This document shows positions 25,990 to 35,327 of a stretch of DNA of 64,000 nt, in pieces. Made by a program: the position numbers and the translations under genes. Numbering within the stretch: position 1 is the stretch's first letter; the number at the start of each line of letters is the position of its first letter. The notes beneath the pieces were generated by a model that saw nothing but the letters and a program-made list of their open reading frames with translations, was not told where the DNA came from and ran no database searches. This stretch comes from Kaistella palustris DSM 21579 (lineage in GTDB: Bacteria > Bacteroidota > Bacteroidia > Flavobacteriales > Weeksellaceae): the NCBI RefSeq assembly GCF_000422265.1, contig NZ_AULL01000016.1:62001-126000 (forward strand), read 5' to 3'.

Positions 25990-26094
25990 CTGCTAAATTT
26001 TATGTAATGGGCTGATTGTCACGTATGTTTTTTTGTAAAACTATTTTACAAATATATTACAATTAATTTGCGAAACAAAATTTATTTCTCGCTA

Positions 26095-26102
26095 TACCTT
26101 TG
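26095..26102 (+). promoter_or_regulatory. -7 promoter element of the Ala-rich lipoprotein
   Basis: TACCTTTG matches TAnnTTTG. A TTTG lies upstream at 26067-26070, but the spacing is 24 rather than 19 bases. Confidence 0.4.
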
Positions 26103-26169
26103 TCCTGTTCGAAATGATATAAATCATACGGACTGTAAAATTTAAACAAAACAATTAATTCAATTTATT

Positions 26170-26508
26170 ATGAAAAAGTCATTATTCGTAGCTGCGTTCG
26201 CTGCTTTAGCTCTTGTAGCTTGTAAAAAAACTGAAACTGTAGAAACTGCTAACGCTGCTGATTCTGCTGCACTTGCTGCAACTGATTCTTCTGCAATGGT
26301 TGCTGATTCTGCTGCTGCTGTTGTTGATTCTGCTGCTTCAGTAACTGTTGATGCTGCTAAAGATGCTGCTTCTGCAACTACTGCTGCTGGTGCTGATGCT
26401 GCTAAAGATGCTGCTGCCGGTGCTGGTGATGCTGCTAAAGGTGCTGCTGATGCTGCTAAAGATGCTGCTAAAGATGCTAAAGATGCTGTAAAAGAAGCTA
26501 CTAAATAA
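26170..26508 (+). CDS. small Ala/Asp/Lys-rich repeat lipoprotein
   Basis: The 112-residue protein has an SPII signal ending in LVAC (Cys18). The mature part is almost only Ala, Asp, Lys, Ser, Val and Thr, with AAKDAA-type repeats towards the C-terminus, predicting a long amphipathic helix as in LEA-like or Lpp-like proteins. Nearly every alanine is encoded by GCT, so the DNA itself is a repetitive GATGCTGCTAAA tract. The function is unknown; an envelope stress or spacer role is a guess. A strong terminator follows 20 bases after the stop codon. Confidence 0.85.
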   Translation: MKKSLFVAAFAALALVACKKTETVETANAADSAALAATDSSAMVADSAAAVVDSAASVTVDAAKDAASATTAAGADAAKDAAAGAGDAAKGAADAAKDAAKDAKDAVKEATK

Positions 26509-26528
26509 TTAGTACTTACTTACAAAAT

Positions 26529-26557
26529 AACCGCTTCTCCCCGAGAGGCGGTTTTTT
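26529..26557. terminator. terminator between convergent genes
   Basis: A 10-bp stem AACCGCTTCT/AGAGGCGGTT (one G-T pair) with loop CCCCG is followed by TTTTTT on the plus strand. Confidence 0.9.
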
Positions 26558-26563
26558 CGTGCC

Positions 26564-27337
26564 TTACTTCACCAGTTCTTTCTGCCGCAGAATCTCGTAA
26601 CATGTGATCGCCACTGCGTTACTCAAGTTAAGGGAATCAATGCTGCCGGCCATTGGGATCAGCGCATTTCTGCCTTTCCCGATCCAGAATTCACTTAAAC
26701 CCGAATGTTCGGTGCCGAAAAGAACTGCGGTTCTGCTACGAAGGTCTGCTTTATAAAGAACACCTGCGCTTTCATCCATGATCGTGGTAAAAATATTGTA
26801 ACGGTTTTCCTGCAGAAATCCGTACAGTTCCTCATTGGAACTCTGGATGATATTCATTCCGAACAGGCATCCCACGCTGGAGCGGATCACATTGGGATTA
26901 TAAAAATCAACCCTGGGATCAGTAACAATCAGTGCATCAATGCCAAAAGCCTCACAGCTTCTGAGAATGGCTCCCAGATTTCCGGGTTTTTCAATGCTCT
27001 CAACAATGATTATCGCAGAGTTTTCTCTTGGTTCAAAGTTTTTTAAATCTGATTTTTTGACAGAAAACACGCCGATGATTCCTTCTGTCGTTCCACGGTA
27101 TGCGATCTTTTCATAAATCTTGGCAGAAACAAGCGTTATTCTTCCTTTCGGGAAATCGCCCTGGAAAATATCTTCACAGATAAAAAATTCCTGATTCCGG
27201 AAACCAAATTTCACGGCGCGCTCGTTCTCCTGCTTGCCTTCTACGGCAAAATAGCCGGATTTCTTCCGGAAGCGGTTATCGGTAAGTAAGCGTATGAGGT
27301 TCTTGATTTTCTCGTTATGTGGGCTTTCGATCAGCAT
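26564..27337 (-). CDS. TrmH/SpoU-family RNA 2'-O-methyltransferase
   Basis: The 257-residue protein combines an N-terminal substrate-binding region (FAVEGKQENERA) with a SPOUT domain: VESIEKPGNLGAILRSCEAFG (motif 1), VLFGTEHSGLS (motif 2) and MAGSIDSLNLSNAVAITCYE (motif 3). SPOUT enzymes methylate ribose 2'-OH in rRNA or tRNA with SAM through a trefoil knot. The target nucleotide cannot be read from the sequence. Confidence 0.93.
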   Translation of the reverse strand: MLIESPHNEKIKNLIRLLTDNRFRKKSGYFAVEGKQENERAVKFGFRNQEFFICEDIFQGDFPKGRITLVSAKIYEKIAYRGTTEGIIGVFSVKKSDLKNFEPRENSAIIIVESIEKPGNLGAILRSCEAFGIDALIVTDPRVDFYNPNVIRSSVGCLFGMNIIQSSNEELYGFLQENRYNIFTTIMDESAGVLYKADLRSRTAVLFGTEHSGLSEFWIGKGRNALIPMAGSIDSLNLSNAVAITCYEILRQKELVK

Positions 27338-27355
27338 CCCGCAAATTTAGGAAAA

Positions 27356-28834
27356 CTATTCGCCGAAATCGATTTCGTTATTGGCATTTTCTACCAGGTT
27401 TGCCGGAATACTCTTTCTGCTTTTTGCTCCAAGCGCTTTCAGTTTCTGGGTTTGTGTTACCAGATTATCGTTACCTGTGGCGAGTTGTTTAAATGCGTCA
27501 TTGTAGGAATTCTTCGCCTGATCAATATTTTTGCCCACTTTCTCCAGGTTTTCAACAAAGCTGACAAATTTATCATACAGTTTTCCACCCCGTTCTGCAA
27601 TCTCCATAGCATTTTGGTTCTGGTCAGCACGTTTCCAAACATCTGAAATAAGTTTCAGGTAAGCGATCAGATTTGTGGGACTCAGCAAAATGATATGTTT
27701 GTGATACGCGTAATTCCAGAGCTGCGAATCATATTGCACAGCGGTAAGGAACGCCGGTTCCACGGGAACAAACATAATGGTGAAATCGAGCGAATCTTTT
27801 AGATCATCATATTTTTTTTGCGACAAGGTGTCGATGTGTTTTTTGATGGCCGCAATATGAAGTGTGAGATTTGATTTGCGGTCTTCTTCATTTTCAGCAG
27901 AAACCATTCTCTCGTAAGCATTCAGCGATACTTTAGAGTCGATAATCACCAGTTGATTTCCCGGCAGTTTCAGTACGAAATCCGGCCGCTGGTTCTCACC
28001 GGCTTCATTTTTAATGTTGTACTGCGCAAAATATTCGCGGTCTTTTGTCAGACCCGAATCTTCCAGAATGCGCTCCAGAATCATTTCGCCCCAATCGCCC
28101 TGGGTTTTAGTCTGACCTTTCAGCGCTGTTGCCAAATTGTTGGCTTCCTGGCTGATCTTCGTGGTTTGCTCCATCATCAGCTTAATGGTGTTGTTCAGTG
28201 AGAACCGTTCCCGCGCTTCATTGTCATAAACCTCGTTGACGCGCTTTTTAAAAATTTCCAGATTTTCACCGAGAGGTTCCAGTATGTTTTTAAGGTTTGA
28301 CTGATTCAGCGCGGTAAATTTTTCGGTTTTTTCCTCTAAGATTTTATTTGCCAGATTTTGGAATTCGTTTTTGGCGAGTTCCTGCATTTTCGCAATCTCC
28401 TCCTTTTGGCTGGTTAACAGTTGTTGCAGACTTTCATTCTGTGCGGACAGGTGCGATTTCAGTCCTATAAGTTCCTGTTTTTCTGACTGAAGCTTTTTTA
28501 TATCAGAATTTTGCGTTGTATTTACTTCAGCGAGTTCTGCAATTTTCTGGTTTTGGGCGCGGTTCTCAGCAGAAATTGTAGCCAGCTCATTTTTAAGCTG
28601 GTTTAGAATCTCTGTCTGTCCACTATTTGTTTTTTTTTCAGACTGCAGAATTTCTTCCATTTCCCTAAGCTTAGATGTGGAGTTTTCCAGATCGAAGGTA
28701 GAGCGCGTATAATTACTGTGGAGTTCCTCAAAAGAATTTCGGGGGACATGCGAAGACTTTAAAATCAAAAAAAGCAGAGCCGTACCAATAATTACACCCA
28801 AAATTATACCCGCAAACAAAGTCGTGATTTCCAT
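27356..28834 (-). CDS. rmuC: DNA recombination protein RmuC
   Basis: The 492-residue protein has an N-terminal transmembrane helix (TLFAGIILGVIIGTALLFLI), a long coiled coil (about 35-190) and the RmuC domain with TQGDWGEMILERILEDSGL and LVIIDSKVSLNAYERM. The latter resembles the PD-(D/E)xK nuclease core. RmuC limits inversions at short inverted repeats in E. coli. That is of interest in a genome with many hairpin repeats, though any link is inference. It starts 18 bases upstream of the methyltransferase gene on the same strand. Confidence 0.93.
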   Translation of the reverse strand: MEITTLFAGIILGVIIGTALLFLILKSSHVPRNSFEELHSNYTRSTFDLENSTSKLREMEEILQSEKKTNSGQTEILNQLKNELATISAENRAQNQKIAELAEVNTTQNSDIKKLQSEKQELIGLKSHLSAQNESLQQLLTSQKEEIAKMQELAKNEFQNLANKILEEKTEKFTALNQSNLKNILEPLGENLEIFKKRVNEVYDNEARERFSLNNTIKLMMEQTTKISQEANNLATALKGQTKTQGDWGEMILERILEDSGLTKDREYFAQYNIKNEAGENQRPDFVLKLPGNQLVIIDSKVSLNAYERMVSAENEEDRKSNLTLHIAAIKKHIDTLSQKKYDDLKDSLDFTIMFVPVEPAFLTAVQYDSQLWNYAYHKHIILLSPTNLIAYLKLISDVWKRADQNQNAMEIAERGGKLYDKFVSFVENLEKVGKNIDQAKNSYNDAFKQLATGNDNLVTQTQKLKALGAKSRKSIPANLVENANNEIDFGE

Positions 28835-28897
28835 ATTTCAAAAATAGAAAGAATTAAAATGGTTTGTGGTGTTTGTGGAAAAGTTCTGTTGCCACAT

Positions 28898-29659
28898 TTA
28901 CAGCTTTGTGTCTGAAAGGATTTTTATGTTGTGGCCCACGTCGCCGCTTTCACAGGATTTTAATTTTTGCAGAAGATTCGCCGGAGTTTTAGTGGAGACA
29001 ATGATGTTTCGCGCCACCAATGTAGCGGCGTTGTCGATCATATTGATCAGCGTCGGGCGGATAAAAGTGGCGGCATTGGACAGTACAAAAGCGCCCGCCC
29101 AGGAAGTTTCGCGTGCTCTGGAAATTGCAAAATCCAGTATCACGTTGTCCTGACCCTGCGAGATCTCATCAATCAGTTCAACAGGATAGCAAATCTTGCT
29201 CAGCGAATCCTGAACTTTCTGGTTGATGGATGCGATCACCTCATTGATTTTATTAAAATCATTTTTAAGCGGTGCGATCTTCCGGTACGGCATAATCGAT
29301 GCGGCGGACACGCCAAGATCCAGATTAATATGGGCGTTGATTCCCAACAGAATGTGCTGCATGATGAGGAGATTCTTATTTTCTGCAGCTTCGAAGGCAG
29401 TAAACCAGGCATTGGTGCATTTGTGCCCGTTCCGGAAATTTTCAAATGCTTCCAGATAGCGTGTAGCGAAAGCAAGATCAAGCGTGATCATTCTTTTACC
29501 GTCTTCGAATTTTTTCTTTTTTACCGCATCTGAAACCGCAAGCGTCATGCTGCGGTAGGTGCATGCAAAGTAACCGAGCGGACTGTTTTCCCGGACCGAC
29601 CAGGCGATGATCCCGTCCAGTTCCTGCACGACATCTTCAATTGAGTTAAGGGTTTTCAT
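28898..29659 (-). CDS. DUF5995 family protein
   Basis: The 253-residue soluble helical protein matches DUF5995 by the order of its conserved blocks: LGYFACTYRSMTLAV, FATRYLEAFENF, QHILLGINAHINLDLGVS and ILDFAISRARETSWAGAF. The NAHIN and FGISRARE-like blocks contain His, Asp and Arg residues that could form an active site. No function has been established for the family as far as I know. It is monocistronic. Confidence 0.78.
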   Translation of the reverse strand: MKTLNSIEDVVQELDGIIAWSVRENSPLGYFACTYRSMTLAVSDAVKKKKFEDGKRMITLDLAFATRYLEAFENFRNGHKCTNAWFTAFEAAENKNLLIMQHILLGINAHINLDLGVSAASIMPYRKIAPLKNDFNKINEVIASINQKVQDSLSKICYPVELIDEISQGQDNVILDFAISRARETSWAGAFVLSNAATFIRPTLINMIDNAATLVARNIIVSTKTPANLLQKLKSCESGDVGHNIKILSDTKL

Positions 29660-29757
29660 TTTTCTGTGTTTATGTAAAAGTAAAAGTAACTTTTTTAAAC
29701 AAAAAAAATCACAGCGGAAATCTGTGATTTATAGTAATATAATAATGACTGATCTCC

Positions 29758-30942
29758 TTATGAATTCTGGATCCGCAGAAATTCTTTTGCAAGTTCGATC
29801 ATCTTTGGATCGCCGGTGTATTTGCCATGTTCATCGGACAGTTTTACTGTGGGAATCCACTCGCCGTTAATGGCTTGTGCGCCTACAAGTTTCATCACAA
29901 TGTTCATCGGCCTTAGCCCGACATCGTTAGTGAGATTGGTTCCGATCCCGAAAGAAATGCCGATCCGTCCTTTACATGCTCGTGTGATTTCTGCTACTTT
30001 TTCAAGATTTAATCCATCAGAAAAAATGATGTATTTGAAGAGTGGATCAATGCCGTTTTTTTCGTAGTGCGCGATTGTTTTATTGGCAAACTCAATCGGA
30101 TCACCGCTGTCATGCCGCACGCCATCAAAAAGTTTTGCAAATTTTTTGTCGAACTGCTGAAAAAAAACTTCGGTGGTGTAAGTATCGGAAAGTGCAACGC
30201 CCAGATCGCCGCGGTATACATCTACCCAATGTTCGAGTGAAAGCGCGTTGGCCATTTTGAAACCATATTCTGCAGCATGGAACATAAACCATTCGTGCGC
30301 GTGCGTGCCGATCGGTTTAATGCCATATTTCATTGCAAAATGTACATTGGAGGAACCGGTGAATTTTTTTGTTTGGTTATGCTGTGTCAAGGCTTCGACC
30401 ACCAAAGACTGTACTTTATAAGAATGCCTTCTGCGCGTGCCGAATTCTGCGAAGGTTACGCCGAGCTCATTAAGCTGATCCGCTTTTTCAAGGGTTTTTT
30501 CAATTACGCTTTCATTGGAATCCCGCTGCTGCGAAGTCATTTCGTAGTAAAGTTCAGAGATTAAAGCCAAAAGCGGAACTTCCCACAAAATGGTGCGGTA
30601 CCATTCACCTTCAACAGTTACTTCCAGATCGGTGCCGGTTTGGGTAATCGTAACCTCCGACGGATCGTAATGGTAACCTCCCAAAAAATCCAGATAAGGA
30701 AGTTCAAGATAAGGACAGGTAATGCGCAGGTAATCTTTTTCCTCGCGCGTGAGTTTCAGTTCTGCCATTGCGTTTACAGCTTTCCGGAGTTCGGCTCCAT
30801 AACCTTCGGGGAACTCATGTTTTCCGCGGTTGATGAAACTGTACTTTACTTTTTCATTGGGAAATAACTTTACCACGGCATTCTGCATGGTGATCTTATA
30901 AAAATCGTTATCGAGTATGGATTTTAAGCGGACTTCATTCAT
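29758..30942 (-). CDS. pncB: nicotinate phosphoribosyltransferase
   Basis: The 394-residue protein has family landmarks: LDNDFYKITMQNAV at the N-terminus, EFGTRRRHSYKVQ, GSSNVHFAMKYGIKPIGTHAHEW with the phosphorylated-histidine region, RHDSGDP and FGIGTNLTNDVG. It makes nicotinate mononucleotide from nicotinate and PRPP in NAD salvage. ATG 30942 is chosen over a TTG three codons earlier, because the conserved N-terminus (MNEVRLKSIL) starts there. Confidence 0.95.
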   Translation of the reverse strand: MNEVRLKSILDNDFYKITMQNAVVKLFPNEKVKYSFINRGKHEFPEGYGAELRKAVNAMAELKLTREEKDYLRITCPYLELPYLDFLGGYHYDPSEVTITQTGTDLEVTVEGEWYRTILWEVPLLALISELYYEMTSQQRDSNESVIEKTLEKADQLNELGVTFAEFGTRRRHSYKVQSLVVEALTQHNQTKKFTGSSNVHFAMKYGIKPIGTHAHEWFMFHAAEYGFKMANALSLEHWVDVYRGDLGVALSDTYTTEVFFQQFDKKFAKLFDGVRHDSGDPIEFANKTIAHYEKNGIDPLFKYIIFSDGLNLEKVAEITRACKGRIGISFGIGTNLTNDVGLRPMNIVMKLVGAQAINGEWIPTVKLSDEHGKYTGDPKMIELAKEFLRIQNS

Positions 30943-30980
30943 AAAAAACAAATATTTAACAAATGTAAAGCTTCAAAACA

Positions 30981-31006
30981 AAAATCGCCCGTCGGCAGGC
31001 GATTTT
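30981..31006 (-). terminator. terminator after dps
   Basis: A 9-bp perfect stem (AAAATCGCC/GGCGATTTT) with an 8-base loop is followed on the minus strand by TTG and TTTT. It lies between dps and pncB. Confidence 0.8.
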
Positions 31007-31028
31007 AATTTTGTTTTAAGAAGTTTTT

Positions 31029-31505
31029 TTATTTTCCGAGGAAGGAATTGTACATCCACACTTCTTTTTCCTGTTCTGTGATATAATCGCTCATCTGCGA
31101 ATTGGTACCTTCGTCGCCGGCTTTTTCTGTGACCTCCAGCAGATCTCTCTGCAGGTCGATTACGGTTTTGAACGACGCCAAAATATTTTCTACCGCTTTG
31201 TCTGCATCAGAAACCTCTTTGCTTTCCGCTACTGTAGACTGCGTGAGATATTCTGAGTAATTGTGATTCGGCGTGTGGCCAAGCGTTAAGATCCTTTCCG
31301 CGATCTCATCGATCTTGATGAAAAGGTTATTATACAGTTCCTCAAACTTGGGATGCAACGTAAAGAATTTTTCTCCTTTGATGTTCCAGTGTGCGCCGCG
31401 CGTATTCTGGTAAAACAGAGAGTAATTGGCTAAAAGGATATTGAGTTTCGCAGAAATCTGTGCACAGTCGGTTTCGTTTAAACCAATAATTTTCGGATTG
31501 TTCAT
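31029..31505 (-). CDS. dps: Dps/ferritin-like DNA-protection protein
   Basis: The 158-residue protein has the Dps ferroxidase signature: NTRGAHWNIKG (His ligand) and FEELYNNLFIKIDEIAERI (Asp and Glu ligands). Dps dodecamers oxidise and store iron with hydrogen peroxide and protect DNA. A candidate promoter (TTTG-N20-TATCTTTA) lies upstream on the minus strand. It is monocistronic with its own terminator. Confidence 0.95.
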   Translation of the reverse strand: MNNPKIIGLNETDCAQISAKLNILLANYSLFYQNTRGAHWNIKGEKFFTLHPKFEELYNNLFIKIDEIAERILTLGHTPNHNYSEYLTQSTVAESKEVSDADKAVENILASFKTVIDLQRDLLEVTEKAGDEGTNSQMSDYITEQEKEVWMYNSFLGK

Positions 31506-31520
31506 ATCTTTTTTTTATTT

Positions 31521-31552
31521 TAAAGATAAGAAAATTAAAGCAGATTTCCAAA
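31521..31552 (-). promoter_or_regulatory. candidate promoter of dps
   Basis: On the minus strand TTTG (31552-31549) is followed by 20 bases and TATCTTTA (31528-31521), close to the TTTG-N19-TAnnTTTG consensus. The dps start codon is 16 bases after the -7 element. Confidence 0.45.
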
Positions 31553-31588
31553 CTGTTGCGTTTGTCAAACGGATGATTTCAGGAAGTG

Positions 31589-33220
31589 CTAGTGCTTCAG
31601 GAATTTAAAGGATTTAATTCCGTTATCGGTTTTTACGGAAATAATATAGGCTGCTGCGGGAAGATGGCTCACATCAACGGTAGTGGTTTTTGCGGTGATC
31701 AGAAGTTTACCGCTGATATCAAAAATAAATACTTTTTCAATATTGATTTTTGATGCTTTGATGTGAAGGAAATCCGTGGTTGGATTGGGATAAACCGCCA
31801 GGCCGCTGCTGATCTCTTCGGTGGCGAGATCCTTGACCAAAGTCACAGGTTCGCGGAAAAATGAAATTTCCATTAACTCATCAGGTAATTTTTCAAAATA
31901 ATAGGCCTCACAGGTGTAATCCGCGAAATCTTCTTCGGTCACTTTGTTGATGGTGTAATTTTCTGTACTTACCGGTGTTATCTGATCCAGATTTTTAAAC
32001 CAGGTAAACTGATACTCATTTCCTGAAAGCGCCTGAGGCAGGCTTGCAGAGGAACCAAGCGGCGCCGAGACTGTTTTTACTTCATCGTAGCGCTGCGGTG
32101 AATAGGTGAAGTCTGCGGCAACTTTTCCTTTTAAGATATAGTTCCGGATTTCCTGTTTCGTAAACCGGTTGTTCTCTAGGAAAGTTAAGGCCGGTAACGC
32201 GTCCGGCAGTGCGCCGGAAAGTTGATTTCCCGTGAGCGAGAGCATCTGCAGTTTATCGAGTTGCAGTAAAGTTTCCGGGAAAGTTCCGGTGATCAGATTT
32301 TTGTCTAGGTAAAGCTGTTCCAGATTTTTCAGCGCTAGTAGCGTACTGAAGCCTCCGCTGATTTTGTTATCCGATAAATTAAGGTGGATGAGATTGGTGA
32401 GTTGGCCGAGCTGTGCCGGAAAATCTTTGATCTGATTATCGGCGAGCGACAGCCATTCCAGATTTTTTAATGATGATAAAGGCGCAGCGTAATTGGGTGC
32501 AAATGCATTGTGACTTACATCAAGGGTAGTCAGTGAAGTCATGGTTGAGATTTCCGGTGGGATTCCGGTAAGTTGGTTTCCCGACAGGTAAAGTTCCTTT
32601 AATTTTATTAAAGCAGATAAATTCCGAAAATTCTGGGAAAGTGTATTGTTGCTTAAATCTAAAACTTCGAGCTGGGTGAGTGTGGCTATTTTTTGCGGTA
32701 CGCTGCTCAAACCTGTATGCGAAAGGTCCAGCACAGTAAGTTTAGGAAAGTTCTGGATAAATGTTTCAATGTCACCAAAAGAAAAGCCATTGTTTCCCAC
32801 AGAAATTTCGCGAAGATTTGAAAGCGGTAAAATTGCGGATGTAGGATCACCGGTAAACCTGTTATTGCTGATGTCGAGCCGCACCAGATTATTCAGCGAC
32901 GAAAGTGTGGGAGCTACCTCGCCGGAAAGTTGGTTTGAACTCAGATCAAGCTTCTGAAGTTTCAGGAAAGTGGCAAGGTTTTGTGGAAAACTTCCTTTCA
33001 GAGCATTGCCGCGCAGGTTGATTTCGGTCACACTGCCGTTTTTCACTTTTACTCCGTACCAGTATTTAGGATCTTTATCGAAATCCCACTGTTGGCTCCA
33101 GTGTTCACCATCGGTTGTGGAATAAATGTTGACCAAAGCATTCCTCTCGGCAAATGAGATGCTGTACTGCTGTGAAAAATATAGTTGCGAAAAGAGCAGA
33201 AAAAATAGAATTTTCTTCAC
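31589..33220 (-). CDS. secreted leucine-rich-repeat protein with T9SS type A sorting domain
   Basis: The 543-residue protein starts with signal peptide MKKILFFLLFSQLYFS (GTG at 33220; a TTG 27 bases upstream is the other option). It has about a dozen plant-type LRRs of 22-24 residues (LQKLDLSSNQLSG, LEVLDLSNNTLSQ), an Ig-like segment (FTWFKNLDQITP ... YTCEAYYF), and a C-terminal type A sorting domain (VYPNPTTDFLHI ... GIKSFKFLKH). The last part directs export by the type IX system and anchoring on the cell surface. A binding role is likely; the ligand is unknown. Confidence 0.9.
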   Translation of the reverse strand: MKKILFFLLFSQLYFSQQYSISFAERNALVNIYSTTDGEHWSQQWDFDKDPKYWYGVKVKNGSVTEINLRGNALKGSFPQNLATFLKLQKLDLSSNQLSGEVAPTLSSLNNLVRLDISNNRFTGDPTSAILPLSNLREISVGNNGFSFGDIETFIQNFPKLTVLDLSHTGLSSVPQKIATLTQLEVLDLSNNTLSQNFRNLSALIKLKELYLSGNQLTGIPPEISTMTSLTTLDVSHNAFAPNYAAPLSSLKNLEWLSLADNQIKDFPAQLGQLTNLIHLNLSDNKISGGFSTLLALKNLEQLYLDKNLITGTFPETLLQLDKLQMLSLTGNQLSGALPDALPALTFLENNRFTKQEIRNYILKGKVAADFTYSPQRYDEVKTVSAPLGSSASLPQALSGNEYQFTWFKNLDQITPVSTENYTINKVTEEDFADYTCEAYYFEKLPDELMEISFFREPVTLVKDLATEEISSGLAVYPNPTTDFLHIKASKINIEKVFIFDISGKLLITAKTTTVDVSHLPAAAYIISVKTDNGIKSFKFLKH

Positions 33221-33382
33221 CGAACTGTGTTTTTTTTGGATGTACAAATATATATTAATTGTTGAAATATTGATAAATTAATAATTTGTCATCATAATAA
33301 ATTGCACGGGATTACAAAGTTCTTTTCACACCGCTGAAATCCTTATATTTTTCAATAATTTTGGGCCACTTTATATGAGCAC

Positions 33383-34780
33383 ATGAAATTATCTTTTTAC
33401 TGGTTTTTATTTTTCGCAGGCTTGCTGAGTATTGCTGTAATTCCTCCCTTTCTTCCTTATGGCGGAATTGGCGCTGATTCCATTTCCTACTTCCGGCAGG
33501 CATATTATCTGCCCTGTGATGTGCGCGACAGTCTTTTCCCACTGGGCTATCCTTTTGCTTTAAAGGTGTTTCACTTTGTGACCGATGATTATTACTGGTC
33601 CGCACGGCTGGTGAGTATTTCGCTTTATTCGCTGGTGGGTATTTTTTCCTGGTTAAAGAGGTTTCATTTCAAGGAAACAGTGATTCTTCTTTCGACTAAA
33701 ATTTTCTTTTACAGCTTCTTTAATGCCATTTCTGAAGGGGTTTTTCTCACACTGATGTACTTTCTTTTTTATTATTTATATAATTTCTTCGAAGGTAAAA
33801 AAAGATCTTACCAATTTTATATTCCTGCTGCATTACTGGTAACACTTATGTTTTCGGTACGGTATTCCGGAGTTTACCTTCTTGTAGGAATGTCTTTTTT
33901 TTATCTTTTTTATTATTTTAAGAAGAGAAAGGAAATCCACTTTTTCAGAAATGATTTCTTTAAATTTTTACTTCTCTCTTCGGTCGGTATTGGGATTTAT
34001 GTGCTTTTCAACTATTTTAGTTTTGGAGATTTTGCCGGAGAAAATTACCGTCACCGACCTTATTTAAATACCATTGGCGAAGATTTTTTCCGGAACATCA
34101 TCAGTATTTTCAATTCCTTTAATCCCGTACTGGGGTTAAAGTTTAACGGACACAGTAATTTCATTTATCTTGCAGAATCTGTATTGTTTCTGATTAATCT
34201 TTTCTTTATTTATTTTGCCGTCAAAATATGGAGGAAACATTTTCAGAAAGAAGGGAGCGGGTTTCATCTTCTTCTGTTACTCACCGGCTTGGTATATACG
34301 GTATTTGTTTTCGCAACAGTATTTTTTCAGGGTATCGAGGAACTTAATATCCGGCTTTTGGCTGAAAGTTCATTTTGCTATTTCTTTTCGCTGGTCTTTA
34401 TATGTTATAAGGAGAAAGTTTACGAAAGGCTGATTTTCCTGCTGGCCGTTTTCTCGCTAATCTTCAATTCGCTGTATGTAATCAAGATTCCGGAAAATTA
34501 TCTGAAGCGCAAAGCCGCTTTGGAGAAGAATTATCCAAATCTGACGGGCAAAAAATATTTCTGTATCGACGATGCTGATGACAAAAGAATTGAATATTAC
34601 AGGATACCACTCATTAATAAGGAAGTACAGTACGAACACCAGAATATGCAGGATGCTGCGGTAAACGGAGATATTATCATGATGCGCAGTCCTTATATAT
34701 TATGGATATTAAAGGATACAGTAAAAAACAAATCAGAAGTCATTTACTCAAGTGAATTACGCTCAAAGTCCAGCAAATAG
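33383..34780 (+). CDS. polytopic membrane protein, GT-C glycosyltransferase-like
   Basis: The 465-residue protein has about ten hydrophobic helices and a C-terminal soluble tail of about 90 residues. An acidic residue in the first periplasmic loop (GGIGADSISYFRQAY, about residue 36) and a pattern of aromatic-rich helices resemble GT-C fold enzymes that use lipid-linked sugars. No family motif was recognised with confidence. It ends 108 bases before rpsL and has its own AT-rich start region. Confidence 0.72.
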   Translation: MKLSFYWFLFFAGLLSIAVIPPFLPYGGIGADSISYFRQAYYLPCDVRDSLFPLGYPFALKVFHFVTDDYYWSARLVSISLYSLVGIFSWLKRFHFKETVILLSTKIFFYSFFNAISEGVFLTLMYFLFYYLYNFFEGKKRSYQFYIPAALLVTLMFSVRYSGVYLLVGMSFFYLFYYFKKRKEIHFFRNDFFKFLLLSSVGIGIYVLFNYFSFGDFAGENYRHRPYLNTIGEDFFRNIISIFNSFNPVLGLKFNGHSNFIYLAESVLFLINLFFIYFAVKIWRKHFQKEGSGFHLLLLLTGLVYTVFVFATVFFQGIEELNIRLLAESSFCYFFSLVFICYKEKVYERLIFLLAVFSLIFNSLYVIKIPENYLKRKAALEKNYPNLTGKKYFCIDDADDKRIEYYRIPLINKEVQYEHQNMQDAAVNGDIIMMRSPYILWILKDTVKNKSEVIYSSELRSKSSK

Positions 34781-34834
34781 TTCATTAAAAAGAATGATAT
34801 TCCGTAGTAAAGTACAAATAATGTGATCTGTATA

Positions 34835-34865
34835 TTTGCAGGTTGAGAAATAATTCATACTTTTG
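34835..34865 (+). promoter_or_regulatory. Bacteroidota promoter of the str operon
   Basis: TTTG at 34835-34838, 19 bases, then TACTTTTG at 34858-34865: a full match to consensus. Transcription would start near 34872, leaving a leader of under 20 bases before rpsL. Confidence 0.88.
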
Positions 34866-34888
34866 CACCCTAAAATAAAAAGCAATAA

Positions 34889-35302
34889 ATGCCTACTATT
34901 CAACAATTAGTAAGAAAAGGAAGAGCCACGCTTGCCAAGAAGAGCAAATCGGCTGCCCTTGATTCCTGTCCACAAAGACGAGGTGTATGTACAAGAGTAT
35001 ATACCACCACACCTAAGAAACCTAACTCTGCACTTAGAAAAGTGGCAAGGGTAAGACTTTCTAACGGTAAAGAAGTCAACGCCTATATCCCGGGCGAAGG
35101 ACACAATCTTCAGGAGCACTCGATAGTATTGGTAAGAGGCGGAAGGGTGAAAGACCTACCGGGAGTACGTTATCACATTGTTCGTGGAGCTTTGGATACC
35201 GCAGGAGTAGCTGGGAGAACCCAGAGAAGATCTAAGTACGGAGCAAAAAGACCAAAACCAGGTCAGGCTGCCGCAGCACCTGCAAAAGGTAAAAAGAAGT
35301 AA
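34889..35302 (+). CDS. rpsL: 30S ribosomal protein S12
   Basis: The 137-residue protein has the universal core [18 protein letters not shown] and [25 protein letters not shown]. Lysines at the two classical streptomycin-resistance positions are wild type. A C-terminal Ala/Lys extension (about 12 residues) is typical of Bacteroidota. S12 lines the decoding centre. It is the first gene of rpsL-rpsG-fusA-rpsJ, 25 bases ahead of rpsG. Confidence 0.99.
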   Translation: MPTIQQLVRKGRATLAKKSKSAALDSCPQRRGVCTRVYTTTPKKPNSALRKVARVRLSNGKEVNAYIPGEGHNLQEHSIVLVRGGRVKDLPGVRYHIVRGALDTAGVAGRTQRRSKYGAKRPKPGQAAAAPAKGKKK

Positions 35303-35327
35303 TCATTAATCAGTAAGAAACGAAACA

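Noticed and set aside
31589..33247. TTG start at 33247 for the LRR protein
   Set aside because: The nine extra residues are charged and precede a typical signal peptide; GTG 33220 gives a normal export signal.
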